Assembly (NCBI RefSeq): GCF_000174355.1
Contig: NZ_ACIS01000016.1
Coordinates: 1 to 58,638 of the forward strand
Direction of reading: 5' to 3'
Source: Pseudogulbenkiania ferrooxidans 2002
GTDB lineage: Bacteria; Pseudomonadota; Gammaproteobacteria; Burkholderiales; Chromobacteriaceae
Length of the DNA stretch: 58,638 nt
A program made the position numbers and the translations under genes. The notes beneath the pieces are model-generated. The model ran no database searches. It was not told where the DNA came from and worked only from the letters and a program-made list of their open reading frames with translations. This document shows, one piece after another, positions 7,434-20,349 of this stretch. Position 1 is the first letter of the stretch; the number at the start of each line of letters is the position of its first letter.

Positions 7434-10400
7434 TTACAGCAGTACCCGCTCGATGCCGCCGTTGCGCGCCTTCTCGACGTACTCGGGCATCCAGTTTTCG
7501 CCCAGCACGTGCTTGGCGATCTCGATCACGATGTAGTCGGCCTCGGTGCCGGTGTCCTCGCCGTAGCGCGACAGGCCCTGCAGGCAGGACGGGCAGGAGG
7601 TCAGCAGCTTCACCGGTTTCTCCTGCGGCTGGCCCTCGGTCAGGAGCGCCAGATCCTTCTCGATTTCTTCCTGCTTGCGGAATTTCACCTGGCTGGAGAT
7701 GTCCGGGCGGCTCACCGCGAAGGTGCCCGATTCGCCGCAGCAGCGGTCGTTGAGCTTGACGCCGCCACCGAGCAGGTTGTTGGCCACATCGAGCGGCTGG
7801 TAGGCCTTGATCGGGGTGTGGCAGGGATCGTGGTACAGGTACTTCTGACCGCTCACGCCGTCGAGCTTGACGCCCTTCTCCATCAGGTACTCGTGGATAT
7901 CGAGGATGCGGCAGCCAGGGAAGATGTCCTCGAAGCGGTACTGCGTCAGCTGGTCGTAACAGGTGCCGCAGCTCACCACCACGGTCTTGATGTCGAGGTA
8001 GTTGAGCGTGTTGGCCAGGCGGTGGAACAGCACGCGGTTCTCGGTGGTGATCTGCTCGCCCTTGTCGGCGTGGCCGGCCGAGGTCTGCGGGTAGCCGCAG
8101 CACAGGTAGCCCGGCGGCAGCACGGTCTGGGTGCCGACGTGCCATAGCATCGCCTGGGTGGCGAGGCCGACCTGGCTGAACAGGCGCTCCGAGCCGCAGC
8201 CGGGGAAATAGAACACCGCCTCGGCGTCTTCCGCCACCTGCGGGTTGCGGATTACCGGCACGACGTTCGGATCCTCGACGTCCAGCAGGGCGCGCGCGGT
8301 CTTCTTCGGCAGGCCGCCCGGCATCGGGCGATTGATGAAGTGGATCACCTGCGCCTTGATGGGCGCCTTGCCGAGCGTGGCCGGCGGCTGCTCCTTCTGC
8401 TTGCCGATCAGGCCGAACTTCTTGGCCAGGTTGTGGCCGAGCCGCTGCGCCTTGTAGCCGATGTCGATCATGCCGACGCGCATCGCCTTGATGGTGGCGG
8501 GGTCCTTGACAGTGAGGAAGGTCATGCCGAGCGCGGTGCCGGGGTTGAACTTCTTGTTGCCGGTCTTGCGCAAGAAGTTGCGCATCGCCACCGACACGTC
8601 GCCGAAGTCGATCTTGACCGGGCACGGCTTGACGCAGCGGTGGCACACGGTGCAGTGGTCGGCCACGTCGGACAGCTCGTCGAAGTGCTTGAAGCTGACG
8701 CCGCGCCGGGTCTGTTCCTCGTAGAGGAAGGCTTCGGTGAGCAAACCGGTGCCGAGAATCTTGTTGCGCGGGCTGTACAGCAGGTTGGCGCGCGGCACGT
8801 GGGTGGAGCACACCGGTTTGCACTTGCCGCAGCGCAGGCAGTCCTTGACCGAGGCGGAGATTTGGCCGATGTCGGACTGCTCGAGGATCAGCGATTCGGC
8901 ACCCAGCAGCTCGAACGACGGGGTGTAGGCGTTGGACAGGTCGGCGCCCGGCAACAGCTTGCCGCGGTTGAAGTGGCCGTTCGGGTCGACCTGCTGCTTG
9001 TAGGCGGCGAACGGCGCCATTTCCTCGGCGGTGAGGAATTCCAGCTTGGTGATGCCGATGCCGTGCTCGCCGGAGATCACGCCGTCGAGGCCGCGCGCCA
9101 GCGCCATGATGCGCGCCACGGCGTGGTGCGCGGTCTGCAGCATGTCGTAGTCGTCGGAGTTGACCGGCAGGTTGGTGTGCACGTTGCCGTCGCCGGCGTG
9201 CATGTGCAGCGCCACGAACACGCGGCCGCGCAGCACCTTCTGGTGGATGGCCTTGATCGCGGCCAGGATCGGCGCGTCGGTCTTGCCGGAGAACAGCGTC
9301 TCGAGGTCGGCCAGCAGTTCCTGCTTCCAGCTCACGCGCAGCTGGAAGTCGCGCATCGCGATGAACACCGAGGCGGGGTTGGCCGAAGCCTCTTCCAGCG
9401 GGGCCTCCGGCCACTGCGTGCGGTAGTCGGCGAGCGGCGCGTCGAGGTGGTCGAGCAGCCACTGCCAGCGCGTGCGCACGGCGCCGATCAGCTCCAGCGC
9501 GCTCTGGCGGCGCTCGCCGATCAGCTCGTCGGCCGACACCGCGCTGTTCTCGGCATCCACCGGCAGGCGGCCGTGGAAGTACTCGGTGAGCTGGTCCAGG
9601 AGGCGCACCTTGTTGGCGATCGACAGCTCGATGTTGATGCGCTCGATGCCGTCGGAGTAGTCGCCCAGGCGCGGCAGCGGGATCACCACGTCTTCGTTGA
9701 TTTTGAAGGCGTTGGTGTGCTTGGCGATGGCGGCGGTGCGGGCGCGGTCGAGCCAGAACTTCTTGCGCGCCTCGGCGGTGACGGCGATGAAGCCTTCGCC
9801 GGAACGGGCGTTGGCGAGCTTGACCACGTGGCTGGCGGTTTCCGCCACGGCGTTCTCGTCGTCGGAGACGATGTCGGCGATCAGCACCATCTTCGGCCGA
9901 CCCTTGGACTTGGCCTTGGTGGCGTAGCCGACGGCGCGCACGTAGCGCCAGTCGAGGTGCTCCAGGCCGGCCAGTTGCACGCCGGCCGCCAGACCGGCGC
10001 CGCCGGCCTTGAAGTAGTCGGTGATCTCGACGATGGCGGGGGTGGCCTGCGCCACGGTGCCGAAGAATTCCAGGCAGACGGTGCGGGCGTGCTTGGGCAT
10101 GCGGTGCAGCACGAAGCGCGCGCTGGTGATGATGCCGTCGCAGCCTTCCTTCTGGATGCCGGGCAGGCCGGCGAGGAACTTGTCGGTGACGTCCTTGCCC
10201 AGGCCGACCTTGCGGAAGGTGCGGCCGGGGATCGCCAGTTCACGGCTCTCCAGCACGGTCTGGCCGTCGTCGGCCAGCTTGCTGACGCGGAAGGTGGCGG
10301 TGTCGACGTCATGGATCTTGCCGAAGTTGTGGCCGATACGCTCGATGAACAGCCAGTTGCCGTCCGGGTCGACCATCTTCCACGAGGCCAGGTTGTCGAG

Positions 10401-11285
10401 CGCGGTGCCCCACAGCAGCGCTTTCTTGCCGCCGGCGTTCATCGCCACGTTGCCGCCGATACAGGAGGCGTCGGCCGAGGTCGGGTCGACCGCGAACACC
10501 ACGCCGGCGGCGTGGGCGGTTTCCTCGACGCGGCGCGTCACCACGCCGGCGCCGCACTGGATGGTGGGGTGGCGGCCGGTGAGGCCGGGCAGGGTGATGT
10601 ACTCGACGCCGTTGTGGCGGTCGAGCTTCTCGGTGTTGATCACCGCCGACAGGCGGTCGAGCGGCACGGCGCCGCCGGTGTAGCCGGTGCCGCCGCCGCG
10701 CGGGATGATGGTCAGGCCGAGTTCGATACAGGCCTTCACCAGCGGGGCGATCTCGGCCTCGCTGTCCGGGCACAGCACCACGAACGGGTATTCGACGCGC
10801 CAGTCGGTGGCATCGGTGACGTGCGACACGCGCGCCAAGCCGTCGAACAGGATGTTGTCCTTGCGGGTGTGACGCGTCAGGCGCTTCAGGATGCGCGCAC
10901 GCAGCTCGCGGGTGTCGTTGAACTGCTGCTCGAAGCGGGTCACGGCGTTGCCGGCGGCGGCCAAGAGCTGGCCCACCTTGTCGTTGCCGACGCGGCGCTT
11001 TTCCACTTCGGCGAGGCGATGGCGCATCGCCCCGGTCAGCGCCGCCAGGCGTTTGGGGTTGTCGAGCAGGTCGTCGACCAGGTAGGGGTTGCGGTCCACC
11101 ACCCAGATGTCGCCCAGCACCTCGAACAGCATGCGGGCGGAACGGCCGGTCTTGCGCTCGCCGCGCAGCGATTCCAACAGCTGCCACATGTCCTCGCCCA
11201 AGAGGCGGATCATGATTTCACGGTCGGAAAAAGAGGTGTAGTTGTAGGGAATCTCACGTACGCGCTGGTGGGCGGTGGCGTTCAT
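7434..11285 (-). CDS. Large FAD-linked oxidase with Fe-S and CCG domains (DUF3683 N-terminus)
   Basis: A 1283-aa protein. The N-terminal 140 or so residues ([15 protein letters not shown]...) match the DUF3683 extension seen in beta-proteobacterial homologues. An FAD-binding PCMH domain follows, with [16 protein letters not shown] at 195-210. Next is the FAD-linked oxidase C-terminal domain, with HAGDGNVH and SGEHGIG. Two ferredoxin-like clusters follow ([11 protein letters not shown] and [12 protein letters not shown]). The C-terminal cysteine-rich part has GCGSE, LCCGYP, SCGTC and DRCCGESG. This layout is like D-lactate or 2-hydroxyacid dehydrogenases (the E. coli YdiJ type is about 1018 aa) with a longer N-terminus. 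It probably oxidises a D-2-hydroxyacid and passes electrons to the respiratory chain. The substrate is not determined. Confidence 0.9.
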   Translation of the reverse strand: MNATAHQRVREIPYNYTSFSDREIMIRLLGEDMWQLLESLRGERKTGRSARMLFEVLGDIWVVDRNPYLVDDLLDNPKRLAALTGAMRHRLAEVEKRRVGNDKVGQLLAAAGNAVTRFEQQFNDTRELRARILKRLTRHTRKDNILFDGLARVSHVTDATDWRVEYPFVVLCPDSEAEIAPLVKACIELGLTIIPRGGGTGYTGGAVPLDRLSAVINTEKLDRHNGVEYITLPGLTGRHPTIQCGAGVVTRRVEETAHAAGVVFAVDPTSADASCIGGNVAMNAGGKKALLWGTALDNLASWKMVDPDGNWLFIERIGHNFGKIHDVDTATFRVSKLADDGQTVLESRELAIPGRTFRKVGLGKDVTDKFLAGLPGIQKEGCDGIITSARFVLHRMPKHARTVCLEFFGTVAQATPAIVEITDYFKAGGAGLAAGVQLAGLEHLDWRYVRAVGYATKAKSKGRPKMVLIADIVSDDENAVAETASHVVKLANARSGEGFIAVTAEARKKFWLDRARTAAIAKHTNAFKINEDVVIPLPRLGDYSDGIERINIELSIANKVRLLDQLTEYFHGRLPVDAENSAVSADELIGERRQSALELIGAVRTRWQWLLDHLDAPLADYRTQWPEAPLEEASANPASVFIAMRDFQLRVSWKQELLADLETLFSGKTDAPILAAIKAIHQKVLRGRVFVALHMHAGDGNVHTNLPVNSDDYDMLQTAHHAVARIMALARGLDGVISGEHGIGITKLEFLTAEEMAPFAAYKQQVDPNGHFNRGKLLPGADLSNAYTPSFELLGAESLILEQSDIGQISASVKDCLRCGKCKPVCSTHVPRANLLYSPRNKILGTGLLTEAFLYEEQTRRGVSFKHFDELSDVADHCTVCHRCVKPCPVKIDFGDVSVAMRNFLRKTGNKKFNPGTALGMTFLTVKDPATIKAMRVGMIDIGYKAQRLGHNLAKKFGLIGKQKEQPPATLGKAPIKAQVIHFINRPMPGGLPKKTARALLDVEDPNVVPVIRNPQVAEDAEAVFYFPGCGSERLFSQVGLATQAMLWHVGTQTVLPPGYLCCGYPQTSAGHADKGEQITTENRVLFHRLANTLNYLDIKTVVVSCGTCYDQLTQYRFEDIFPGCRILDIHEYLMEKGVKLDGVSGQKYLYHDPCHTPIKAYQPLDVANNLLGGGVKLNDRCCGESGTFAVSRPDISSQVKFRKQEEIEKDLALLTEGQPQEKPVKLLTSCPSCLQGLSRYGEDTGTEADYIVIEIAKHVLGENWMPEYVEKARNGGIERVLL
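9376..9387 (-). repeat. Near-copy (11/12) of the candidate uptake motif
   Basis: GGGTTGGCCGAA on the plus strand, with one mismatch at the edge and the 10-bp core intact. It lies inside the oxidoreductase gene. Confidence 0.5.
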
Positions 11286-11690
11286 CGTGCTCTGGACTCG
11301 ACAAGGTTTTGGATAATAACGACAAATTTTACCGCAATTGCTGCGCCGCGAAAAATGCCGCTCACGTCATGGTTATAGCGTCGTCGGCTATATGCGGCTG
11401 AATTGGCGATTGTCGGACAATGCGTACCTCGGGTTGAGGGGGTGGGGAGGCTCGCGATGCCACGGAGGCGGGGCGTCCTGGCGCTTGAGCTGCGTGCCGC
11501 GGGCGGCGTGGCGTGACGGCCGGCGCATCGCGTCGCGGTTCGTCCCTGGCAGGGAATGACACGGCGGCGAGACGCTGTTCTAACGCTGCATCCGGCAGAG
11601 CCCGACCTCCGCCGCAAAAAGACCTCGAACAGGCTTTAAGACGCAGGCGAAGGGCCGGGGTTCAGGCCCGGCCACTCTCCCGGCGACGCC
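11286..11690. other. 405-bp intergenic region
   Basis: The part next to the oxidoreductase start (11286-11345) is AT-rich and probably holds its promoter. A 7-bp hairpin GGCCGGG / CCCGGCC lies at 11653-11673, just after the pdxA stop, without a T-tract. The 13-mer GAACAGGCTTTAA at 11627-11639 recurs at 20322-20334. I see no convincing gene. The minus-strand open frame across 11282-11617 has unnatural Arg/Ser/Ala composition. Confidence 0.6.
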
Positions 11691-12689
11691 TTATCGGGCC
11701 GGGCCTGGTGCGGCGTGGCGGGCGGCCAGGGTTTCGGCCAGCGCCAGCGCCTCGAACAGGCTGCCGGGGTCGGCACGGCCGCTGCCGGCGAGATCCAGCG
11801 CGGTGCCGTGGTCGACAGAGGTGCGGACGATGGGCAGCCCCAGCGTGACGTTGACGCCCTGGCCGAAGCTGGCGTGCTTGAGCACCGGCAGGCCCTGGTC
11901 GTGGTACATCGCCAGCACCGCGTCGGCCTGGGCCAGCTTGTCGGGGTTGAACAGCGTGTCGGCCGGCAGCGGGCCGATCAGGTGCATGCCGCCGGCGCGC
12001 AGCGTGGCTAGCACCGGTTCGATCACCTCGATTTCCTCGCGCCCCAGGTGGCCGCCTTCGCCGGCGTGCGGGTTGAGCCCGGCCACCAGGATGCGCGGGG
12101 CGGCGATGCCGAACTTGCCGACCAGGTCGGCGTGCAGGATCTGCAGCACCTCGCTCAAGAGCGCGGGGGTGAGGGCGTCGGGCACGGCGCGCAGCGGCAG
12201 GTGGGTGGTGGCGAGCGCCACGCGCATGCCGCCGCCGACCAGCATCATCACTACGCGCGGGGTATGGGTCTGCTCGGCGAGGTACTCGGTGTGGCCGGAA
12301 AACGGCACGCCGGCGTCGTTGATCACGCCCTTGTGCACCGGTGCCGTGACCATGGCAGCGAACTCGCCCGCCATGCAGCCGGCGATGGCGGCAACCAGGG
12401 TGGCCAGCACGTAGCGGCCGTTGGCGGCGTCGAGCACGCCGGGACGGCTCGGGGCCGCGAGCGGCACGTGCAGCACTTCTAGCGTGCCGGGCGCCGGCGC
12501 GGCCTCGCGCCGGTAGTCGGCCAACGTGAGCGGCAGACCCAAGAGACGCGCCCGTTCGGCCAGCAGCGTGCGGTCGGCGATGACCACGCGTCGGCTGGCG
12601 CCGGGGGCTTCGGCCAACCTCAAGACCAGCTCGGGGCCGATGCCGGCCGGTTCGCCGGCGGTGATGGCGATGACGGGCGGGCGGCTCAC
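11691..12689 (-). CDS. pdxA: 4-hydroxythreonine-4-phosphate dehydrogenase
   Basis: A 332-aa protein of usual length. It oxidises 4-phosphohydroxy-L-threonine in pyridoxal 5'-phosphate synthesis and acts as a metal-dependent dimer. The N-terminus [18 protein letters not shown] is diagnostic. Metal-ligand regions include [10 protein letters not shown], the LNPHAGEGG motif and the [11 protein letters not shown] segment with its His and Asp. The start overlaps the surA stop by 4 nt (ATGA), as in the lptD-surA-pdxA operons of other proteobacteria. The ksgA/apaG genes that often follow are not here. An exact copy of the candidate uptake motif at 12609-12620 makes the gene use AGG-TTG codons for Arg-Leu. 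Confidence 0.96.
   Translation of the reverse strand: MSRPPVIAITAGEPAGIGPELVLRLAEAPGASRRVVIADRTLLAERARLLGLPLTLADYRREAAPAPGTLEVLHVPLAAPSRPGVLDAANGRYVLATLVAAIAGCMAGEFAAMVTAPVHKGVINDAGVPFSGHTEYLAEQTHTPRVVMMLVGGGMRVALATTHLPLRAVPDALTPALLSEVLQILHADLVGKFGIAAPRILVAGLNPHAGEGGHLGREEIEVIEPVLATLRAGGMHLIGPLPADTLFNPDKLAQADAVLAMYHDQGLPVLKHASFGQGVNVTLGLPIVRTSVDHGTALDLAGSGRADPGSLFEALALAETLAARHAAPGPAR
12609..12620 (+). repeat. Candidate uptake motif, copy 3
   Basis: An exact TTCGGCCAACCT preceded by C, antisense to pdxA, whose codons read AGG TTG GCC GAA (R-L-A-E). Confidence 0.75.
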
Positions 12690-13972
12690 TTTTCTTCCAG
12701 GCGGTCGTCGACGAAGGCCGAGTCGCGCAGCTGGCGTACCCAGTCGAGGTAGGCCTCGTCGATCTTGCGCGCGCGGATCTGCTGCTTGACCATCATCTTC
12801 TCGCGATCCTGCGCCACGTCTTGGGTGCGCTTGCCTTCGACCTTGATCAGGTGCCAGCCGAACGGCGAGCGCACCGGTTGGGACACGGTATTCAGCGGCA
12901 GCGAGGTCATGGCCTGTTCGAAGGTCGGGACGGTGTCGCCGAGATTGACCCAGCCCAGATCGCCGCCGCGGGTGTTGCTGGCGTCTTCGGAGTAGAGCTT
13001 GGCCATTTCCTCGAAGCTCGCACCGCGCTCGATACGGTCGCGAATCTGCAGCAGACGCGTCTTGGCGTCGGCTTCGGAAACCGCCTCGTTGGTGCGCAAC
13101 AGGATGTGGCGCACGTGGTACTGCTCGACTATCAGCGGGGTGTCGGCACTGCGCTTTTCCTGCAGCTGGAAAATGAAGAAGCCTTGCTGGCTGCGAATCA
13201 CGGTGGTGTGGCTGCCGGGCTGCATGGTTTCCAGCAGCTTGGTGAAGTCGAGCGGCAGGCTGGACGCCGGACGCCAGCCCAGGTCGCCGCCCTTGAGGCC
13301 GTTGGGGGCGTCGGAGTAGGCCGCCGCCACCTTGGCGAACGGCTGGCCGGCATCCAGTTCGGCCAGCGCCTTGTGCGCCTTTTGCGACTGGGCATCGATC
13401 TGCTTGGCGTCGGCACGCTCCGGCACGCTCACCAGGATGTTGGCCAGGCGATATTCGGAACGGTTGGCGGTCTGCTCGCTCTTCAGAACCTGCTCGACCT
13501 CGGTGTCGCTGACGTTCACGCGCGACTCGACTTCGCGCTCCTTGAGGCGGGACAGCAGAATCTGGCGGCGGATTTGCTCGCGGAAGTTGTCGAAGGTGAC
13601 GCCTTCCTTGGCCAGTTGTGCCTTCATCGCCTCGAGCGTCAGCTTGTTCTGGCTGGCCAGGCGCTCCAGCGTCTGCTGCAGCTCGTCGTCGCTGACGCGT
13701 ACACCATTGCTGGTGGCGTACTGCACCTGCACCTCTTCGGTGATCATCTGTTCCAGCACCTGGCGCGCCAGGACGTCGGGGGCCGGGGGCGTGACCTTGC
13801 GCGCCTCCAGTTCCATGACGGTTTCCTTGATGCGTTTTTGCAGGTCGCTCTCGGTAATGGCGCTCTTGTTGACGACCGCGACGATGCGGTCCACCGCGCG
13901 TACCGGGGCCGCGTAGGCCGTGCCGAGGGTGGTGGCAATCAACAGGGCAAGCAGGGTTTTCTTCATGGTCAT
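12686..13972 (-). CDS. surA: Periplasmic chaperone / peptidyl-prolyl isomerase SurA
   Basis: A 428-aa protein, the same length as the E. coli protein. It chaperones outer-membrane proteins, including LptD, through the periplasm. I chose the ATG at 13972 because it overlaps the lptD stop (ATGA) and opens a signal peptide: [21 protein letters not shown]. An alternative start two codons downstream is possible. The N-terminal SurA domain begins [19 protein letters not shown]. Two parvulin domains follow, each with the pattern R-x-x-HIL or L-A-N-I-L and GGDLGW (about residues 170-275 and 285-385). It is the middle gene of lptD-surA-pdxA. Confidence 0.96.
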   Translation of the reverse strand: MTMKKTLLALLIATTLGTAYAAPVRAVDRIVAVVNKSAITESDLQKRIKETVMELEARKVTPPAPDVLARQVLEQMITEEVQVQYATSNGVRVSDDELQQTLERLASQNKLTLEAMKAQLAKEGVTFDNFREQIRRQILLSRLKEREVESRVNVSDTEVEQVLKSEQTANRSEYRLANILVSVPERADAKQIDAQSQKAHKALAELDAGQPFAKVAAAYSDAPNGLKGGDLGWRPASSLPLDFTKLLETMQPGSHTTVIRSQQGFFIFQLQEKRSADTPLIVEQYHVRHILLRTNEAVSEADAKTRLLQIRDRIERGASFEEMAKLYSEDASNTRGGDLGWVNLGDTVPTFEQAMTSLPLNTVSQPVRSPFGWHLIKVEGKRTQDVAQDREKMMVKQQIRARKIDEAYLDWVRQLRDSAFVDDRLEEK

Positions 13973-16194
13973 TGGCGTATGTCGTTGATTTTGCTGTAGC
14001 CGGGGATGGCCAGTCGCAGGGTGTCGAGCGGGTTGCTGCCGATACCGCCGAGGTCTTTCAGCTCCAGTTGCAGGAAGACGGCATTCTTGGTCGCCGTGCT
14101 GGAAGACACGTAGCGTTGGCCGACCACGCGGGCGGTCCAGCAGCCGTCGTTGTACTCGAAGCCGGCCAGTTGTTCCAGTGGCTTCTTGTCTTGCAGCGAG
14201 TAGTTGTAGCGCGCCACGGCGTACCACTTCTTCGCCAGCGGCCACTGCCCGGCGATATCGACCTGGCGCAACGGGCCGGGAGTGCCGTCGGCGTTACCGA
14301 CGTCGGTGGAGCGGTCGTAGCGGTAGCGGATGCTGGCGGTCTTGCCGGGCGTGGGGGTGTAGAACAGCTGCAGGTTGTACTGCTCGGTCTTGCTGAGCTC
14401 CTGGTTGTGCTGGTACAGGCTGTCGAAGCGCCAGCTCGGGGTGAGCTGGCCGGCCGCGCTGAATAGCAGGTCCGAACTCTGGGTGCTGCGCTCGGTAGTG
14501 GTGCCGTTCAGCGTCAGGTTGTCCCGGCTGAAGTAGAACACCTGCCCCACCGACAGCCGCAGTTGTTCGCTGCCGGTCTTGTCGTCGAGGTAACGGGTGG
14601 ACAGCGCCGCGGTGAGCTGGTTGGCGCCGTTGATGCGGTCGGAGCCGGAGAAGCGGTTCTCGTTGAACAGCTGGGCAAAGTCGATGCTGTTCTCCGAGCT
14701 GTCGAAGTTGGGCAGGTCGTTCTGCTGTTTGCTCGGGATGTTCAGGTAGTAGAGGCGCGGCTCCAGTGTCTGGATGTAGTTGCTGCCGAACAGCGTGGTG
14801 GGGCGGTCGAAGTAAAGGCCGCTATCCGTGCTGAAGATAGGCAGGGTGCGCGTTACCTCGCGCGCTTTGTCGCTGCCGAAATCGTCCAGGCTGTAGCGGG
14901 TGTAGTGCACGCCGAGCTTGGGACGAAGGTAGCCCCAGCTCTGGTCCAGCGACCAGGTCACGCTGGGGTAGCTGACCAGGCGGCTGCCTTCCTGCTTGGT
15001 GGGGTGGGTGAAGCGGGTCAGCTCGGCCTGCAGGTTGGCCGACAGGCCCGCCCCCAGTTCCTGGTTGGCGCTGGCGGTGAGCTGTGGCAGCCGGGCGTAG
15101 GGCACGTCGACCGGGGTGGTCGATTCCTGCAGCGTCTGGTAGCGCTGCGCCTTGAGCTGGGCGTTGAAAGTGCCGCTGTCCCACTCCGAGCCGTAGCCTA
15201 GCCAGGCTTCGCGTACCAGGTTGGTGCCGGAGGCGATGTCCTGGCGGCTGCCGAAGTCGTTGAAGTAGTCGTCGTCGGAGACGTAGTTGGCGTTGTAGCC
15301 CAGGTTGAAGCCGGAGCCGAGGTTTTGCGAGTGCTTGGCACTCCAGGCGTAGCGGCTGCGCCCGGCCTCGTGGTCGTCCGGTATCTGCGTGGTGGCGATC
15401 TCGCCCTGGTAATCCGGCTGCAGGTAGCGGAATTCGGCGCCGAGCATGGCGCCGCGCTTGTCGTTGTAACCTGGCGTGATCGTGGCGTCGTAGTTGGGCG
15501 CGATGTTCCAGTAGTAGGGGATGCTCAGTTCGGTGCCGTTGCTGCCGGTCTTGAACGTGGGTGCCAGCACGCCGGACTTGCGGCCGCCGTCGAGCGGGAA
15601 GTCGATCCAGGGCGTGTACAGGATCGGCACGCCCTGGAATTCGAGCCGGGCGTTGTGGGCTTCGCCGACGTTGCTGCCGTAGTCGAGGTCGATGCTGGAG
15701 GCCTTGAGGTACCAGGAGTCGTCGCCCGGGCTGCAGGTGTTGGCGCGCGCCTGCAGCAGGCGGTACTTGTCGCGGCCGAGGAATTCGGCGCGCTCGCCGT
15801 TGCCGCGGAAGGTGCGCAGGCCCTCGGCGGCAGCGAAGTCGGGCTGTTCGGCGGTGCCGGTGCGGTTGGCCAGGTCGTAGTCGAGCTGGGTGCCGGAGAC
15901 GCGGCTGCTGGATTGAGTCAGCGTGAAGTGATCGCCGGCGCGGGCGCGGTTCTTGGCCTGGTAGTACTCCAGCCAGTCTGCGGTGAGCGTCTGGTCGTCA
16001 CGGCGTACCACCACGTTGCCGCGGGCCTTGATTTCGTTGTCCATCTGGCCGCTGAGTTCGTCGGCGCTGAGCTGGGTCTGACCGGCTGCGGGCGCGGTGT
16101 TCAGTTCTTCTGCCTGGACCGACGAGAGGGAGAACGCGGCGGCGAGCGCCAGCGTCAGCGGGGTGGGTTGTAAACGTGCCATGCACAAAGCCAT
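13969..16194 (-). CDS. lptD: LPS-assembly outer-membrane protein LptD
   Basis: About 741 aa. It is the beta-barrel that, with LptE, inserts lipopolysaccharide into the outer leaflet. I chose the ATG at 16194 (MALCMARL...), which gives a signal peptide ending SSVQAEE; the ATG at 16182 is an alternative, and still longer starts add unlikely residues. The N-terminal OstA/LptA-like domain is seen in [19 protein letters not shown] and [11 protein letters not shown]. The C-terminal barrel is rich in alternating aromatic strands. Cysteines in NTCSPG and DGCWTARV fit the inter-domain disulfides of this family. It is divergent from amgK with only 61 nt between. Confidence 0.96.
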   Translation of the reverse strand: MALCMARLQPTPLTLALAAAFSLSSVQAEELNTAPAAGQTQLSADELSGQMDNEIKARGNVVVRRDDQTLTADWLEYYQAKNRARAGDHFTLTQSSSRVSGTQLDYDLANRTGTAEQPDFAAAEGLRTFRGNGERAEFLGRDKYRLLQARANTCSPGDDSWYLKASSIDLDYGSNVGEAHNARLEFQGVPILYTPWIDFPLDGGRKSGVLAPTFKTGSNGTELSIPYYWNIAPNYDATITPGYNDKRGAMLGAEFRYLQPDYQGEIATTQIPDDHEAGRSRYAWSAKHSQNLGSGFNLGYNANYVSDDDYFNDFGSRQDIASGTNLVREAWLGYGSEWDSGTFNAQLKAQRYQTLQESTTPVDVPYARLPQLTASANQELGAGLSANLQAELTRFTHPTKQEGSRLVSYPSVTWSLDQSWGYLRPKLGVHYTRYSLDDFGSDKAREVTRTLPIFSTDSGLYFDRPTTLFGSNYIQTLEPRLYYLNIPSKQQNDLPNFDSSENSIDFAQLFNENRFSGSDRINGANQLTAALSTRYLDDKTGSEQLRLSVGQVFYFSRDNLTLNGTTTERSTQSSDLLFSAAGQLTPSWRFDSLYQHNQELSKTEQYNLQLFYTPTPGKTASIRYRYDRSTDVGNADGTPGPLRQVDIAGQWPLAKKWYAVARYNYSLQDKKPLEQLAGFEYNDGCWTARVVGQRYVSSSTATKNAVFLQLELKDLGGIGSNPLDTLRLAIPGYSKINDIRQ

Positions 16195-16255
16195 ATCTCG
16201 GGGGCAATCAGCGGTATAAAATCGCACAATTCTATCAGCACCGCAACGAACCGAC

Positions 16256-18521
<2,266 letters not shown>

Positions 18522-18828
18522 GTTCTTGTGAATAAATCTGCTGCGCGTCCCTGATCGGGACTCATGTGCCCTGCGTGCGAATCTATTGCCGGGCACATCG
18601 AAAGATGTGCAGACAGCGATTCGCTCAGCGATGCGGAATCCTCATGGACTCCAGTCCATTCCGGTTCCTGTGCTGCTCTTCGCCCCGCTGAGGGCCGCTC
18701 GCGACGATTTCTTTCGCAAGCTCTGAGAACAGGCGCCGCCGCGGCCAGCTCAACAAGCCGTGCCGACTGTGGCAGCATGACAGTTTGACGCCGGTCTTCG
18801 GCCAACCTTCTCTCATTCTGGACTCCCC
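18522..18828 (+). other. 307-bp ruvC-ruvA spacer
   Basis: No gene is seen. It holds several short palindromes, such as GTGCCC / GGGCAC flanking an 18-nt stretch near 18564-18597 and CACATCGAAAGATGTG at 18594-18609. Part of it (18720-18735) shares GAACAGGC with two other spacers. An exact candidate uptake motif lies 20 nt before ruvA. A promoter for ruvA is likely but not clear. Confidence 0.5.
18797..18808 (+). repeat. Candidate uptake motif, copy 5 (intergenic)
   Basis: An exact CTTCGGCCAACCT (18796-18808) in non-coding DNA, 20 nt before the ruvA start. Confidence 0.78.
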
Positions 18829-19422
18829 ATGATCGGACGCCTCACAGGTCAACTCATCGAAAAACTCCCGCCGCAGATCGTGGTGGATGTCGGCGGCGTC
18901 GGCTATGAAGTCGACGTGCCGATGAGCACCTTCTACCTACTGCCCGCGCTGGGCGAGAAAACCACGCTCTATACCCACCTGGTGGTGCGCGAGGATGCCC
19001 ATCTGCTGTTCGGCTTCGCCAGCAAGGGCGAGCGCGAAACCTTCCGCCAGCTGATCAAGGTCGGCGGCATCGGCGCCAAGATCGCGCTGGCCATCCTGTC
19101 CGGGCTGAGCGCCGACGAACTGGCGCTGGCGGTGGCCAGCGAAGACCTCAAACGCCTCTCCAGCGTCCCCGGCATCGGCAAGAAAACCGCCGAGCGCCTG
19201 GTGCTGGAGCTGCGCGGCAAGCTCGCCACCGGCGGCGCCGTGACCACCCCGGGCGGCCTGCCGTTCGCCGCTACACCGGACGACAAGAGTGACATCGTCA
19301 ACGCCTTGCTGGCGCTGGGCTACAACGACAAGGAAGCCGCCGCCGCCACCAAGTGCCTGCCGCCCGAGGTGACGGTGAGCGACGGCGTGCGCCTGGCGCT
19401 CAAGAGCCTGATGAAAGGGTGA
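18829..19422 (+). CDS. ruvA: Holliday junction DNA helicase subunit RuvA
   Basis: A 197-aa protein starting [28 protein letters not shown], the OB-fold domain I. Two helix-hairpin-helix motifs follow: [13 protein letters not shown] (about 82-94) and [16 protein letters not shown] (about 117-132). The C-terminal domain III ([17 protein letters not shown]...) that contacts RuvB is present. It binds four-way junctions and loads RuvB. It is followed after 3 nt by an SDR gene, not by ruvB, which lies about 3.1 kb downstream. Confidence 0.97.
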   Translation: MIGRLTGQLIEKLPPQIVVDVGGVGYEVDVPMSTFYLLPALGEKTTLYTHLVVREDAHLLFGFASKGERETFRQLIKVGGIGAKIALAILSGLSADELALAVASEDLKRLSSVPGIGKKTAERLVLELRGKLATGGAVTTPGGLPFAATPDDKSDIVNALLALGYNDKEAAAATKCLPPEVTVSDGVRLALKSLMKG

Positions 19423-19425
19423 GCC

Positions 19426-20172
19426 ATGGACAAGGTGCTGCTGGTGACCGGCGGCGGGCGGGGCATCGGCGCGGCCACGGCCCGGCTGGCGGCCCGCCGC
19501 GGCTACGCGGTCGCGGTGAATTACCACCGCCACGCCGACGCGGCGCAAGCCGTGGTGGATAGCATCGTGGCCGAGGGCGGCACGGCGGTGGCGATTGCCG
19601 CCAACGTGGCCGACGAGGTGGACGTGCTGCGCCTGTTTTCCGAAACCGAGGCGAGCCTGGGGCCGTTGTCGGCGCTGGTCAACAACGCCGGCATCCTGGA
19701 GCAGCAGATGCGGCTGGACGAAATGAGCGTGGCGCGCTGGCAGCGCATCCTGGCCACCAACGTACTGGGCCCGCTGCTGTGCTGCCGCGAGGCGGTGAAG
19801 CGGCTGTCCACGCGCCATGGCGGGCAAGGTGGCGCCATCGTCAACGTCTCGTCCGCCGCGGCGCGGCTGGGCTCGCCCAACGAATACATCGACTATGCTG
19901 CCAGCAAGGGCGCCGTGGATACGCTCACCGTGGGGCTGGCCAAGGAGGTCGCGGCCGAGGGCATCCGCGTCAACGGCGTGCGTCCCGGCTTCATCTATAC
20001 CGAGATGCATGCCGACGGTGGCGAGCCGGGCCGGGTGGACCGCGTCAAAAGCGCGGTGCCGATGCAGCGCGGCGGCCAGCCGGAAGAGGTGGCCGCCGCC
20101 ATACTGTGGCTGCTGTCCGAGGACGCCTCGTTCACCACCGGCCACCTGCTGGATGTGGCCGGCGGACGCTGA
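19426..20172 (+). CDS. SDR family oxidoreductase
   Basis: A 248-aa classical short-chain dehydrogenase. The Rossmann motif TGGGRGIG is at 8-15, NNAG at about 86-89, and the catalytic Ser in VSSA and Tyr157-x3-Lys161 (YAASK). The C-terminal SEDASFTTGHLLDVAGG is typical of FabG-like enzymes. It may reduce or oxidise a ketone or alcohol with NAD(P). It is unlikely to be the essential FabG because no fab genes are nearby. The ATG is 3 nt after the ruvA stop, suggesting cotranscription. Confidence 0.92.
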   Translation: MDKVLLVTGGGRGIGAATARLAARRGYAVAVNYHRHADAAQAVVDSIVAEGGTAVAIAANVADEVDVLRLFSETEASLGPLSALVNNAGILEQQMRLDEMSVARWQRILATNVLGPLLCCREAVKRLSTRHGGQGGAIVNVSSAAARLGSPNEYIDYAASKGAVDTLTVGLAKEVAAEGIRVNGVRPGFIYTEMHADGGEPGRVDRVKSAVPMQRGGQPEEVAAAILWLLSEDASFTTGHLLDVAGGR

Positions 20173-20321
20173 AAGCCTGCCCTCGATCTGCTGGTCTTTA
20201 TTCGATTTGCGGCGCTGGGGCGATACGGCGTTGACCCCGATTCGGGGAGGCGCATGGACTGCATGTCAACTCCGCTTCCACCGCCATTTTTGCCTTGTCT
20301 CGCGCTCGCTCGCGAGATCGT

Positions 20322-20334
20322 GAACAGGCTTTAA
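20322..20334 (+). repeat. Intergenic 13-mer GAACAGGCTTTAA (second copy)
   Basis: Identical to 11627-11639. Both copies lie in spacers and are preceded by CCGCC with an A- or T-run. A shorter form, GAACAGGC, is in the ruvC-ruvA spacer. It may be the end of a degenerate dispersed repeat. Confidence 0.35.
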
Positions 20335-20349
20335 CAACAAGGAGCCGAT

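Noticed and set aside
6802-9462. Minus-strand open frame of 886 codons overlapping the oxidoreductase gene and the CHMI gene
   Set aside because: It is an Arg/Pro/Ala-rich translation in the wrong frame of two well-supported genes.
8340-11378. Plus-strand open frame of 1012 codons
   Set aside because: It is antisense to the FAD/Fe-S oxidoreductase. High GC in third positions leaves the antisense frame open. Its His/Val/Gly/Ala-rich translation has no domain.
11282-11617. Minus-strand frame of 111 codons in the spacer upstream of the oxidoreductase
   Set aside because: It overlaps the next start, has no ribosome site that I can see, and its composition is Arg/Ser/Ala-biased with no recognisable motif.
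12526-12620. The recurring word as a protein motif (R-L-A-E) rather than a DNA signal
   Set aside because: The same word is read in three different frames and on both strands, and also lies in non-coding spacers. A peptide explanation therefore fails.
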